From Sphingobacterium populi (GTDB lineage: Bacteria; Bacteroidota; Bacteroidia; Sphingobacteriales; Sphingobacteriaceae): a DNA stretch of 64,000 nt. Of this stretch, positions 1 through 9,390 are shown in pieces. Within the stretch, counting starts at the first letter, position 1. Every line of letters starts with the position of its first letter. The stretch covers positions 1-64,000 of the forward strand of contig NZ_LQXS01000002.1 of the NCBI RefSeq assembly GCF_001586775.1, read 5' to 3'. Both the position numbers and the translations under genes were made by a program. The notes beneath the pieces were generated by a model. The model made no database searches and was not told where the DNA came from. It worked only from the letters and a program-made list of their open reading frames with translations.

Positions 1-417
1 AGTCGTCCAGATATTCCGGTGACCTTCGAAGGGGCGACAACACATGGCTTCAACCCGTACATTATTGTACCATTAAATGATGGTAATATCAGTTTTACGT
101 TGGCCATACCTGAAACTTCGGGCAAAACCATCACATCCATATCACGTGTACATGCTGGTGCGACCAATATCAATGCTGGTGGAGTTCGTGCAGCAACTTA
201 CATTGACGCTCCGATTGCGGGTAATGGGAATAGAGCGACATTCACGACAACTATTGACGAGTTTCGTTCTAAAAGTGCTGCTAACAATGCCCTTATTCAA
301 GATTTTATTGATGATGAAGATATTTCCCAACAAGAAATCGCATTTATGTTTTTAGTAACATTGAATGATGGTCAGGAGATCATTCCTGTACAGACTAGGG
401 TATGGATTCGCAAATAA
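1..417 (+). CDS. C-terminal part of an unrecognised protein (truncated at window edge)
   Basis: The reading frame is open from base 1 and ends with TAA at 415-417, so only the last 138 codons or so of a longer gene are present. A GTG at 19 is in frame, but the frame continues upstream of it and there is no reason to treat it as the start. The segment is rich in Thr, Ile and Asn, with alternating polar and hydrophobic stretches that suggest a beta-sheet secreted domain. It has no Cys and no membrane segment. A strong terminator follows about 60 nt later, so this is the last gene of its transcript. Its position just before a SusC/SusD pair would fit a surface or periplasmic accessory lipoprotein, but that is inference from context. 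I do not recognise a family. Confidence 0.7.
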   Translation, partial: SRPDIPVTFEGATTHGFNPYIIVPLNDGNISFTLAIPETSGKTITSISRVHAGATNINAGGVRAATYIDAPIAGNGNRATFTTTIDEFRSKSAANNALIQDFIDDEDISQQEIAFMFLVTLNDGQEIIPVQTRVWIRK

Positions 418-477
418 ATCCTTACACAAAAAAATGAATCTGTCTCACTAATTTATTGAGAACTGTATTCTGAATTA

Positions 478-510
478 AAGCCGCCTCAAGATTTTGAGGC
501 GGCTTTTTTA
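478..510 (+). terminator. Rho-independent terminator
   Basis: A perfect 12-bp stem, AAGCCGCCTCAA / TTGAGGCGGCTT, with a GATT loop is followed directly by a T run. It closes the transcript of the partial gene ending at 417. Confidence 0.93.
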
Positions 511-1186
511 ATACCAATGATTTCTCTTTTCTGTAGTGGTATGATTGTATACAATAATTGGATTGGACCGTATTTGCGATGATTGACTTCAAAGGATCAA
601 TATAGTCGTCCTATTAAGCAAAATCGGCATGGCGATTACATTATCTTTCCAACTTGAGAACGTCTTTGACCCTTGATGACTGTAGCAAATGGCGTCTGCA
701 CACTTCTACAAGCCAATATGCAAATATCATAATGTAAATCAAGGTGTTATCCTGTTTCTTATAAGTTCTACTTTTTTGGTGTTAGTTACAATATTACCTC
801 CATGAAGCCACCGAATTAGGATTTATCTTTTAATGTCAAATCGTTATTCTATCTGTGTTATTAATGAAAAAACTTGAATGTTTGACCAAATAGCTTGCAT
901 ATTTTGAAAAAACAATTTGTTTCAACACGATTTTTTGTGACAAACCGTGAATTGTCGATAAAAAAATAAAAAAAATACGAATTCAGCACAATAAACCAGT
1001 GTGACTTAATTTTTTCTTTAAAAATTAAAAAAGAATCCCAATAAGAAATGAGGTGTCGTTTGAAAAATGATTATAAAACTGTTGCAATAAGTGTTCCAAT
1101 TTTTCTATGACTCGTGTATTTAACACTTTTTTGCATTATTGATTTTAATGTCTACTATTGGCCAATATTAACTAACACACGAACAT
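511..1186. other. 676-bp intergenic region upstream of the first susC gene
   Basis: The region is AT-rich, with A and T tracts around 960-1030, and no ORF with coding character was seen on either strand. No tRNA-like cloverleaf or clear second terminator was found. The only element I can support is the promoter at 1130-1160 just before the SusC gene. The length is large for this otherwise compact window, so a small RNA or a binding region for a transcriptional activator is possible, but nothing in the sequence demonstrates it. Confidence 0.5.
1130..1160 (+). promoter_or_regulatory. Bacteroidota-type promoter of the first susC gene
   Basis: TTTG at 1130-1133 is followed after exactly 19 nt by TACTATTG at 1153-1160, one mismatch from the Bacteroidota -33/-7 consensus TTTG-N19-TAnnTTTG. 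The predicted start site near 1165 leaves a leader of about 20 nt before the ATG at 1187. That leader is A-rich and lacks a Shine-Dalgarno sequence, as is usual in this phylum. Confidence 0.65.
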
Positions 1187-4100
1187 ATGAAAAAACACTT
1201 ACTAAGTTTTTTGATGCTCTTTATTTTAGGATTAGGAGTATCAAATGCGCAAAATCGCGCTGTAACGGGTAGAGTTACCTCCTCTAGCGACGGAAGTCCT
1301 ATGAGTGGAGTATCTGTTTCTTTAAAAGACGGATCTACAAGTGCGCAAACAGATGCATCTGGAAACTATACTATTTCAGTACCTGGTGCTGGAAGATTGG
1401 TTTTTAGCTACGTAGGTTTCGAAAGCCAAGAAGTTGCTGTGAATAACCGCACTCAGGTAAACATTACACTAGTTTCATCAAACCAAGCGTTAGACGAAGT
1501 TGTTGTTGTTGCTTACGGTACAGCTCGTAGACAGGAAATTACAGGTTCTGTTGCTACATTAGGAGCAGAAGATTTAGAAAAACGTACGGTATCTAACGTA
1601 ACAAACGCATTAGCAGGTATGGCTCCAGGTATCTCAGTAAGCTCCGGAAACGGTCAGCCTGGATCTGGTGCAAATGTGAGATTGCGCGGTATTGGATCAA
1701 TGAACGCATCTAGCGAGCCTTTATATGTGGTTGACGGTGCTGTTTTCGATGGTAACATCGGCGATATTAATGCGAATGATATCGAAAATATCTCCGTATT
1801 GAAAGATGCAACATCAGCGGCTCTTTATGGTTCACGTGCTGGTAACGGGGTGATTATGATTACTACTAAAAAAGGTCGTGGAGCTGCTAGTTTGAGCGTC
1901 AACTTGATACAAGGTATTACACAACGCGGTATTCAAGAGTACGAAACTGTCGGTACATTTGATTACTACCCAACTGCCTACAAAGCCATCAAGCACTCAG
2001 CTATGTTTAGAGCTACTAACCCATTAACGGAAGCTGCAGCAAAAGAATTGGCACAGTCAACAGCCTTTAATAATTTGTTTTACAACCCATTCAATGTGGC
2101 TAATGATCAAATTTTGGATATTGATGGTAAGATGAATCCTGACGCTAGATTGAAATATGATGATTTCAACTGGTTCGATGCTGTACAACGTACTGGTAAG
2201 CGTACTGACGCGAACATGAATATTTCAGGAGGCAATGAGAAAACTGACTATTATGTTTCTCTAGGTTACTTGAACGATCAAGGGTATATCATTAACTCTG
2301 ATTTCAAAAGATTCAACGGACGTATTAATGTCAACTCACAAGTTAAAGATTGGTTAAAAGCAGGAGTAAACATTTCAGGATCCAACTCAGAAGGAACGAT
2401 GGCAGTAGATGCCTCTACTGGCAATGCTAGTTCTTTTGTCAACCCTTTCAGTTTTATTCGTGGACTTGGTTCTATTTATCCGATTCATGCATATGATGCA
2501 ACTACTGGCGATCCAATAATCAATCCTGTAACTGGAGAGCATTATTATGATTATGGGATTCACCCAGGTTCACAAAACAGACCTCAAGGTGCAAGTCCTG
2601 GTCGTCATGTAATTTACGAAACGATGCTAAATGATCGTGTGAACACACGTACATTGCTAGGCGGTCGTGCATATTTAGAGTTCAAATTTTTGAATGACTT
2701 TACTTTCACCCCGTCATTTAGTGCAGATTTATCAAACAGAAACTTTGATTATATCTACAACAGCACAGTAGGTGATGGTGTATCTTACAACGGATTGACT
2801 AATGCTTTAAATGATATCACAAGATCATATACCTTTAATCAGGTCCTTAATTACCGCAAAACACTAAATGGTGTGCACAATATTAATGCCTTGGTAGCTC
2901 ATGAGAATTATGATTATTCATTCTCAAGAAGAGAAGCGACAAAAACTGGCCAGATCACTTCTGGAATTACAGAGTTTGATAACTACGTTACACCTTTCTC
3001 AACTGAAGGTTACAAAAACTTGAACCGTATTGAGTCGTATTTCGCTAAAGTAGCTTACAACTACGATGAAAAATACTTCATTGATGGAGGAGTACGTAGA
3101 GATGGTTCTTCCATATTCTCTCCACAAAAACGTTGGGGTAACTTCTACTCGATTGGTGGTGCTTGGGCAGTATCCAAAGAAGACTTTATGCAAAATGTAT
3201 CCTGGGTAAATGATCTTCGTCTGAAATCATCTTACGGACAAGTTGGTAACAACCATTTATTGGATGCTGATAACAATCGTATTTTCTTCGGTTACCAAGC
3301 ATTGTATAACTTGGGCTTAAATAATGGTTCACAGCCAGGAACATCACTATACAGTTTGGCAAATCCTGATTTGACATGGGAATCTTCGAATACATTCAAC
3401 GTAGGAGTTGATTTTGCCTTGTTCTCTAACAGATTGCGTGGTGAGATCGAGTATTACAAAAGAGGATCTGATCGATTGTTGATGTCAGTACCGCTTCCAT
3501 TGTCCGCAGCGGTTAGTTCACAATTCAGAAACGTGGGTTCGATGTACAACAGAGGTTTTGAGATTTCATTAAGTGGTGATTTGATCAGAAATGAGAATTT
3601 CACTTGGACATTGACCAAAAACTTCACCACCTTCAAAAATGAAATCACTAAAATGCCGGCAGAAACTCCAGTCATTACTTCTGGATCGAAAAGACGTGAA
3701 GTGGGTAGAGATTATTACGCTTTCTGGTTACGTCAGTATGCTGGTGTTGATCCTTCTGATGGTGCGTCATTGTACATTCCTGCAGACGGAACTGCTCAAA
3801 GTCTAATCAGAACGGTAGATGGAGTAGAGTATGTAACTACACAAAATAACGCGAAGTTTGGTTATGCTGGTACAGCTATTCCTGATGTGATGGGTTCGAT
3901 CATCAACAGCTTTAACTACAAAAACTTGACATTATCATTCTTATTAACCTACCAATTAGGTGGAAAGATGTATGATAGTCAGTATGCAGGTTTAATGTCA
4001 GCAGGTACATTTGGTAAATCGTATCATATTGACGCGATGAATACTTGGACTACGGACAATACTACAGCTAACCTTCCAAGATTAGATCAGGCAAATAATG

Positions 4101-4363
4101 CAAACATTAATGCGGCTTCTGACCGTTGGCTGATCGACGCTTCTTATTTAAATATTCGTAATATTAACTTGGCGTACCGTTTACCACAGCAGTGGTTGAA
4201 TGCCGTTGATATGTCATCAGCTCGTGTATTCTTTACAGGTGAAAACTTGGCTTTATTCTCAAAGAGAAAAGGTTTGAACCCTACAGAATCATTCGACGGA
4301 ACAAACTCAACGACTTACTTCCCAACACGGATTTTCAGTGTAGGTATAAATGCTTCATTTTAA
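1187..4363 (+). CDS. SusC/RagA-family TonB-dependent outer-membrane transporter
   Basis: This 1058-aa protein is the channel half of a SusC-SusD importer. Residues 1-21 are a signal peptide ending ...GVSNA. Residues about 24-97 form the carboxypeptidase-D regulatory-like beta domain typical of SusC. A TonB-box-like stretch DEVVVVAYGT lies at 103-112. The plug domain follows (LYVVDGA, ...GSRAGNGVIMITTKKG), and then a long beta-barrel ending in a terminal Phe (...GINASF). Energised by TonB, it would import oligosaccharides or peptides captured by the lipoprotein encoded 18 nt downstream. Synonymous codon choice is strongly biased (many GGT, CGT, AAC), suggesting high expression. No adjacent polysaccharide lyase or hydrolase identifies the substrate, so it is likely a peptide/glycan scavenger of unknown specificity. 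Family assignment is secure. Confidence 0.95.
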   Translation: MKKHLLSFLMLFILGLGVSNAQNRAVTGRVTSSSDGSPMSGVSVSLKDGSTSAQTDASGNYTISVPGAGRLVFSYVGFESQEVAVNNRTQVNITLVSSNQALDEVVVVAYGTARRQEITGSVATLGAEDLEKRTVSNVTNALAGMAPGISVSSGNGQPGSGANVRLRGIGSMNASSEPLYVVDGAVFDGNIGDINANDIENISVLKDATSAALYGSRAGNGVIMITTKKGRGAASLSVNLIQGITQRGIQEYETVGTFDYYPTAYKAIKHSAMFRATNPLTEAAAKELAQSTAFNNLFYNPFNVANDQILDIDGKMNPDARLKYDDFNWFDAVQRTGKRTDANMNISGGNEKTDYYVSLGYLNDQGYIINSDFKRFNGRINVNSQVKDWLKAGVNISGSNSEGTMAVDASTGNASSFVNPFSFIRGLGSIYPIHAYDATTGDPIINPVTGEHYYDYGIHPGSQNRPQGASPGRHVIYETMLNDRVNTRTLLGGRAYLEFKFLNDFTFTPSFSADLSNRNFDYIYNSTVGDGVSYNGLTNALNDITRSYTFNQVLNYRKTLNGVHNINALVAHENYDYSFSRREATKTGQITSGITEFDNYVTPFSTEGYKNLNRIESYFAKVAYNYDEKYFIDGGVRRDGSSIFSPQKRWGNFYSIGGAWAVSKEDFMQNVSWVNDLRLKSSYGQVGNNHLLDADNNRIFFGYQALYNLGLNNGSQPGTSLYSLANPDLTWESSNTFNVGVDFALFSNRLRGEIEYYKRGSDRLLMSVPLPLSAAVSSQFRNVGSMYNRGFEISLSGDLIRNENFTWTLTKNFTTFKNEITKMPAETPVITSGSKRREVGRDYYAFWLRQYAGVDPSDGASLYIPADGTAQSLIRTVDGVEYVTTQNNAKFGYAGTAIPDVMGSIINSFNYKNLTLSFLLTYQLGGKMYDSQYAGLMSAGTFGKSYHIDAMNTWTTDNTTANLPRLDQANNANINAASDRWLIDASYLNIRNINLAYRLPQQWLNAVDMSSARVFFTGENLALFSKRKGLNPTESFDGTNSTTYFPTRIFSVGINASF

Positions 4364-4381
4364 TTTAGAACCTGTTTATTT

Positions 4382-5881
4382 ATGAAAAGTAGAAAATTTT
4401 ATATATGTGCCGCTTCATTGATCTTATCTATGACAGCGTGCAAAAAAGATTATTTGGAGACTTCTCCGACAGATAAAGTTAGTCAGGAAGAAATCTTTAG
4501 TACTATCAACAATGCCAATACGGCTTTGAGCGGAATTTACCGTTTGATGTTTGAGCGTACCACCTTGATCGACTGGAACGTGCAAAACAAGCCAGGCGTC
4601 GGAGGTGTTATGCTTGCCATGGACTTTATGGGAGATGATCTTAACATGAGTTCTGCAAACTGGTTCACCTCTACTGGAGAAGGAAACTGGGATGGTCACC
4701 GTATTGACGTTCACCGCTATAACGAATACGTTTACCGTACATTCTACAAAATTATTGGTGACTCCAATTACATCTTGGATAATGTTGATAATATTGAAGC
4801 GACAGATGATCAAAAAAATGCTGTTAAATCTCAAGCGTTAACATTGCGTGCGTATGCTTACTCCTACTTAGTGCAGTTCTACGGAAAAAGACATACTGGC
4901 TCAGGTGTAAACGACCAGTTAGGCGTACCGTTGGTATTGAATTCTTTGGATGGTGCATTGCCAAGATCAACAGTGAGCGAAGTGTATGCTCAGATTGTTG
5001 ATGATTTGACAGAAGCTATTAACATTGGAACTACTTCACGTACTAACAAATCCATCGCGAATCAAGATGTTGCGTTGGGTTTACGTGCTCGCGTAGCTTT
5101 AACTATGCACGATTATCCAGCGGCGATTGAGTATGCGAATAGATTAATTACTTCTGGAGCATTTCCATTAATGGATCAAGCGCAATATCAGCAAGGATTC
5201 AACGATGCTCCGGCTATGTCAGAGTGGATTTGGGCTTCTATGCCATCTTCAGATCAAGCGGATGCTTTTGGATCTTACTTCGCGCAAATTGCGTACAACG
5301 CAAATACTTCATTCATGCGTGGTAATCCTAAGCGTATCAATTCGGCATTGTACGACTGGATTCCTGCTACAGATGTGCGTAAGTTGATGTGGGAGGCAGA
5401 ACCAGATGCTGAAAACTTCCCGTTACCTACTACAGCATTTGCAAGACAACCATATATGTCACGCAAATTTTCAATCAAAGCACCAGGGAACTCTTGGGGA
5501 GATGTGCCATTAATGCGCCTTTCGGAGATGCAATTGATCTTGGCAGAAGCTTATGCAAGCTCTAATCAAGATGGTTTGGCACAAGACGCTTTGTTTGAAT
5601 TGACTCGTGTTCGCGATTCTGAAGCGGTAAAATCGACAAATACAGGATCTGCTTTATTGCAAGAAATCTGGAATCATCGTCGTGTTGAACTTTGGGGAGA
5701 AGGATTCCGTTTCTTAGATTTGAAACGTTTGAACCAGCCGTTAGATCGTACAGTGGTGCCTAACTTCCTTCCTGGAACAGTGAATAACGTGATGTCAGTT
5801 CCTGCGGGAGATGATCGTTGGCAATTCGTTTTCCCACGTCCAGAGTTGGATGCCAATCCTTTGATTGAACAAAACGACTAA
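4382..5881 (+). CDS. SusD/RagB-family nutrient-binding outer-membrane lipoprotein
   Basis: This 499-aa protein is the lid/ligand-binding partner of the SusC-like channel just upstream (18-nt gap, same transcript). A lipoprotein signal ends LSMTAC with Cys20 as lipid attachment site, followed by KKDYLE. The mature part shows the SusD pattern: helical TPR-like segments (LRAYAYSYLVQFYG near residue 155, LGLRARVALTMHDYPAAIEYA), the conserved C-terminal region LILAEAYA..., then ELWGEGFRFLDLKR and a Pro-rich end. SusD proteins sit on the cell surface over the SusC pore. Length is normal for the family. The substrate cannot be read from the sequence. Confidence 0.95.
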   Translation: MKSRKFYICAASLILSMTACKKDYLETSPTDKVSQEEIFSTINNANTALSGIYRLMFERTTLIDWNVQNKPGVGGVMLAMDFMGDDLNMSSANWFTSTGEGNWDGHRIDVHRYNEYVYRTFYKIIGDSNYILDNVDNIEATDDQKNAVKSQALTLRAYAYSYLVQFYGKRHTGSGVNDQLGVPLVLNSLDGALPRSTVSEVYAQIVDDLTEAINIGTTSRTNKSIANQDVALGLRARVALTMHDYPAAIEYANRLITSGAFPLMDQAQYQQGFNDAPAMSEWIWASMPSSDQADAFGSYFAQIAYNANTSFMRGNPKRINSALYDWIPATDVRKLMWEAEPDAENFPLPTTAFARQPYMSRKFSIKAPGNSWGDVPLMRLSEMQLILAEAYASSNQDGLAQDALFELTRVRDSEAVKSTNTGSALLQEIWNHRRVELWGEGFRFLDLKRLNQPLDRTVVPNFLPGTVNNVMSVPAGDDRWQFVFPRPELDANPLIEQND

Positions 5882-5908
5882 ATTTTTTAGACAATCATAT
5901 GTATTGCG

Positions 5909-5946
5909 AAGAGCTATCTCCGATAAGGAGATAGCTCTTTTTTTTG
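5909..5946 (+). terminator. Rho-independent terminator of the first susCD pair
   Basis: A 13-bp perfect stem, AAGAGCTATCTCC / GGAGATAGCTCTT, with a GATAA loop is followed by eight T. It lies 28 nt after the SusD stop. Confidence 0.95.
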
Positions 5947-6235
5947 TGGTTACGATTCCTTAGTGTTCAATTATTATAGGTGGTGAGAACTACCAAATGA
6001 TAGCTATTGTAGATAATAATCTCAAAAAATATATTTCATATCGTTTAATTAAACGCGATTATATATATAGCAAAGTTGCTTCTAAACGACAATGGGATAC
6101 GTTTAGATGTAACAATATTTATATTTGATCTAATTAAATATAAATATTTACACTTTAGAAAAATAAATAATTTAATTTTGGATTTATTATAATTAAAAGT
6201 TAACAAAGCTAATTTAGCTATAATTTCCAATCTTA
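5947..6235. promoter_or_regulatory. AT-rich region upstream of the second susC gene
   Basis: This 289-bp spacer is extremely AT-rich and has no convincing ORF. TAATTTTG at 6173-6180 matches the -7 consensus TAnnTTTG, but no TTTG sits at the expected -33 spacing, so the promoter call is tentative. It would give a leader of about 50 nt before the ATG at 6236. Confidence 0.35.
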
Positions 6236-9200
6236 ATGTGTAAACAACTTTTCTTTTTGATCATATTCTTGCTGTGCGGCGAGTTGGTATCTGCTCAGCA
6301 ACGAACGATCACAGGCTCCGTCAAATCTACAAATGATAATCAGCCTTTAGTGGGTGTATCCGTAATTCTGCCAGGTTGGTCCACCATTGTCACACATACC
6401 GACGCGTCCGGTGCATATAAGATAAGCGTGCCCGAAGAAGCCAAATACCTTCGCTTTTCCTTACTTGGCTACAAAGAACAACAAATTCTCATTAACAAAC
6501 AAAGTACAATTGATGTCCGCATGACTGCAGTTGATTCTGATATTTCTGAAGTCGTTGTCGTGGGATATGGGACAATCCGTCGGTCAGATCTAACGGGATC
6601 GGTCAGCAAAATAAAAGGTGATAATTTTCAAGATGTTGCCCTATCATCTTTCGATAAATTTTTGCAAGGACAAGCAGCTGGTGTGCAAGCTACCACACCT
6701 AGTGGTATGCTAGGAGAGGGGGCGCGAGTTCGTATTCGTGGTACAAACTCCATTTCCAATAACTCAAATCCTTTGTACGTTGTAGACGGAGTGCCATACA
6801 TATCCAATAATGCTAGTTCATTTACCGAATCCAGCCCACTAGCAGATATCAATCCAAATGATATTGCCAGTGTCGAAATTTTGAAAGATGGCGCATCGAC
6901 AGCCATATATGGTTCACGTGCAGCCAATGGTGTTGTCTTAATTACTACCAAACGAGGTCAATCAGGTTTAGCAAAGTTGGAGTACAACAATTGGCTCGCG
7001 ATAGCAACACCATCCAAGCGTTTCGATTTGTTGAATGCAGAAGAATTTATCGAGATTTCAAATGAAAAACTTCGGAATGCCAATCTTGAAGACGCTGCCT
7101 TCCCGACACCTATACCTGGTCGAGAAAATGAATTTTACGATACAGATTGGCAAAGCATCGTTTTTCGTTCCGCTTTCCAGCAAAATCATTCATTATCTAT
7201 TGGTGGTGCAAGTGATAAGACAAATTATTTCGTATCACTGGGCTACACAGATATGGATGGTATTACCTACCCAAATTCTCTCAAACGCTATACCTTGCGA
7301 ACTCGTTTAGAGCAAAAAGTATTAAATGATCGCTTGACCATAGGTGTGAATAATGCCGTTACACACACAGCCAATCGTGGTCTCAATATCAGTGGCAATG
7401 CCACTTCAAGCGCCATACAGGGCCTCATCTTTGCTTTCCCCAATGTGCCAGCAATATGGCCTGATGGAACATATAATCTAAGTAATGATCAATTAACATT
7501 AGGTTCAGGCGCAAATACTAGACCCATACGAGGTAATGTGAACCAAGCTTATGTGTTGGAAAACAATATTTACAAGTCCCAGCAGTTAAATGTTAGCGGA
7601 AATGCCTTTGCGGAATTTCACATAATGGATGGATTGGATTTCAGAACGCAGATAGGTATAAACTATATGCTGGGAGAAGATTACTTATATTTCAATCCAT
7701 TCCACGGAGATGGAAGACCAGTCGGCGGTCGCATTGTACAATTTAGTTTTCCAAGATTCCGCTACAATTGGCAGAATTTGTTGACCTACAATAAAGTTTA
7801 TGGCGATCATAGCATCAATGCAGTGATAGGACTGGAGCAGCAGAAAAGTATAAATCGTTTTTTTAATGCAGGTGGTACGGGGTTATCGTCATCTTATTTT
7901 GGAGAAAATGAAAACATTATTTCCGGTACATTGAGAAACCAACTTATAGGAGGAGGTATAACTGAAAATGCGTTTGATTCTTATTTTGGACGGATACATT
8001 ATGTTTACAGAGGCAAATATTTATTCAGTACAAGCTTGCGCAACGATCGATTATCCGCACTACCAAGACATAATCAAGCCGCACTTCTGCCAGGAGCGTC
8101 ACTTGGTTGGCGATTGTCTGAAGAGAATTTGTTCCAGTCGTCAATCATCAGCAACCTAAAAATTCGCGGTAGTTGGGCTATCGTTGGAAATACAGAAATT
8201 GGTAATTATCCATCAGCAGGTATTTTTCTGGGTACTCAGTACGGCGATAATAATGGGATGCGATATTTTCAGGTGGCAAATCCCGATCTAAGATTTGAAA
8301 CCAGCCAAAAGATAGATTTAGGGGTAGATGTCGGACTATTTGATAATCGAATATCCATCATTGCTGACTATTTCAGCAATAATATTGACAACCTTATCTT
8401 GGCAACACCAACTGCACCTTCGTTAGGAATACCATCTAATTTTATTAATCGCAATGTCGGCGCTATGTACAACCGAGGATTTGAACTTGGGGTGAGCGCA
8501 ACCAATATTGCCCGTGATAAATTTAGTTGGAGCACTAGTTTTAATATCACATTGTTGCGAAATAAGGTACAGCGATTGGCCGATGGCCAAGCCATCAACT
8601 ACCTTTATCATACGGTGCGCGAAGGCGAATCGATTGGAGCGTTTTATGGATACGTTAGTAGAGGCGTAAATCCGGCCAACGGAAATCCTTTGTTCGAAAA
8701 AGCCGATGGCACGGTAGTGCAACGTGGATTTGGTAATAATGGCGCATGGAGTATTTACAATCCCGAAAATGGTGCTGACGAATCACAAATTACGGAGGGT
8801 CTGACTGTAGCAGATAAACGAATTTTGGGTCTTTCTAATCCGACCTGGTTTGGAGGTTTGAACAATACATTTCGTTATAAACGATTCGATGCCACCATAT
8901 TATTTACATTCTCAGGTGGTAATAAAGTATATAATAGAACGCGCCAAGAATCTCTGAATCAACAAGGTTTTGCAGGTGCTGGTAGAGAATTATTAGATCG
9001 CTGGACTACTCCCGGACAAATAACCGATGTGCCGAGATTATATTTCAATTCAGATAATTATGCCTTACAAGTAGGCAATTTAAATAGTCGATTCTTAGAG
9101 AATGGTAGTTTTTTACGCGCACAGAATATAGGAGTAGGTTACGCACTGAATCCAAATTTTTTGTCACGGATCCATGTGAATAGTTTTCGAATCTTTGCGC

Positions 9201-9379
9201 AAGTTCAAAATGCATTCGTAATTACAGCATACACAGGCTTAGATCCCGAAGTATCCAACGTAAATGGAGGGAATGCTCTGTTGCAAGATGTGCAAGCGAT
9301 TAATGTACAATCTGCACTAGATTTCAGCGCTAATCCTATTCCCCGTACCTATACTCTTGGCCTTAATATTGGTTTTTAA
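6236..9379 (+). CDS. SusC/RagA-family TonB-dependent outer-membrane transporter (second)
   Basis: This 1047-aa SusC-type channel has signal peptide residues 1-20 (ending ELVSA), a carboxypeptidase-regulatory-like domain about 23-97, a TonB-box-like SEVVVVGYGT at 104-113, a plug with the family motif PLYVVDGVPY and GSRAANGVVLITTKRG, and a barrel ending in Phe (LGLNIGF). It is followed after 11 nt by its SusD partner. The sequence is clearly divergent from the first SusC (different barrel and loops), so this is not a recent tandem duplication. Codon usage is more AT-biased and less optimised than in the first gene, suggesting conditional or lower expression. Substrate unknown. Confidence 0.94.
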   Translation: MCKQLFFLIIFLLCGELVSAQQRTITGSVKSTNDNQPLVGVSVILPGWSTIVTHTDASGAYKISVPEEAKYLRFSLLGYKEQQILINKQSTIDVRMTAVDSDISEVVVVGYGTIRRSDLTGSVSKIKGDNFQDVALSSFDKFLQGQAAGVQATTPSGMLGEGARVRIRGTNSISNNSNPLYVVDGVPYISNNASSFTESSPLADINPNDIASVEILKDGASTAIYGSRAANGVVLITTKRGQSGLAKLEYNNWLAIATPSKRFDLLNAEEFIEISNEKLRNANLEDAAFPTPIPGRENEFYDTDWQSIVFRSAFQQNHSLSIGGASDKTNYFVSLGYTDMDGITYPNSLKRYTLRTRLEQKVLNDRLTIGVNNAVTHTANRGLNISGNATSSAIQGLIFAFPNVPAIWPDGTYNLSNDQLTLGSGANTRPIRGNVNQAYVLENNIYKSQQLNVSGNAFAEFHIMDGLDFRTQIGINYMLGEDYLYFNPFHGDGRPVGGRIVQFSFPRFRYNWQNLLTYNKVYGDHSINAVIGLEQQKSINRFFNAGGTGLSSSYFGENENIISGTLRNQLIGGGITENAFDSYFGRIHYVYRGKYLFSTSLRNDRLSALPRHNQAALLPGASLGWRLSEENLFQSSIISNLKIRGSWAIVGNTEIGNYPSAGIFLGTQYGDNNGMRYFQVANPDLRFETSQKIDLGVDVGLFDNRISIIADYFSNNIDNLILATPTAPSLGIPSNFINRNVGAMYNRGFELGVSATNIARDKFSWSTSFNITLLRNKVQRLADGQAINYLYHTVREGESIGAFYGYVSRGVNPANGNPLFEKADGTVVQRGFGNNGAWSIYNPENGADESQITEGLTVADKRILGLSNPTWFGGLNNTFRYKRFDATILFTFSGGNKVYNRTRQESLNQQGFAGAGRELLDRWTTPGQITDVPRLYFNSDNYALQVGNLNSRFLENGSFLRAQNIGVGYALNPNFLSRIHVNSFRIFAQVQNAFVITAYTGLDPEVSNVNGGNALLQDVQAINVQSALDFSANPIPRTYTLGLNIGF

Positions 9380-9390
9380 TCACAAATAAT

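Noticed and set aside
960..1030. A/T tracts with AATTTTT...AAAAATT repeat upstream of the first susC as a terminator
   Set aside because: Stem lacks G-C pairs and would be unstable; no gene upstream needs it, as a strong terminator already lies at 478-510.
4424..4834. 136-codon minus-strand ORF inside the first susD gene
   Set aside because: Fully antisense to a clear SusD coding sequence with strong codon bias, and no promoter or homology seen.
6045..6230. 61-codon minus-strand ORF in the AT-rich spacer before the second susC
   Set aside because: Composition is dominated by Ile, Asn, Lys and Phe as expected from random AT-rich DNA; no start signal or conserved motif.
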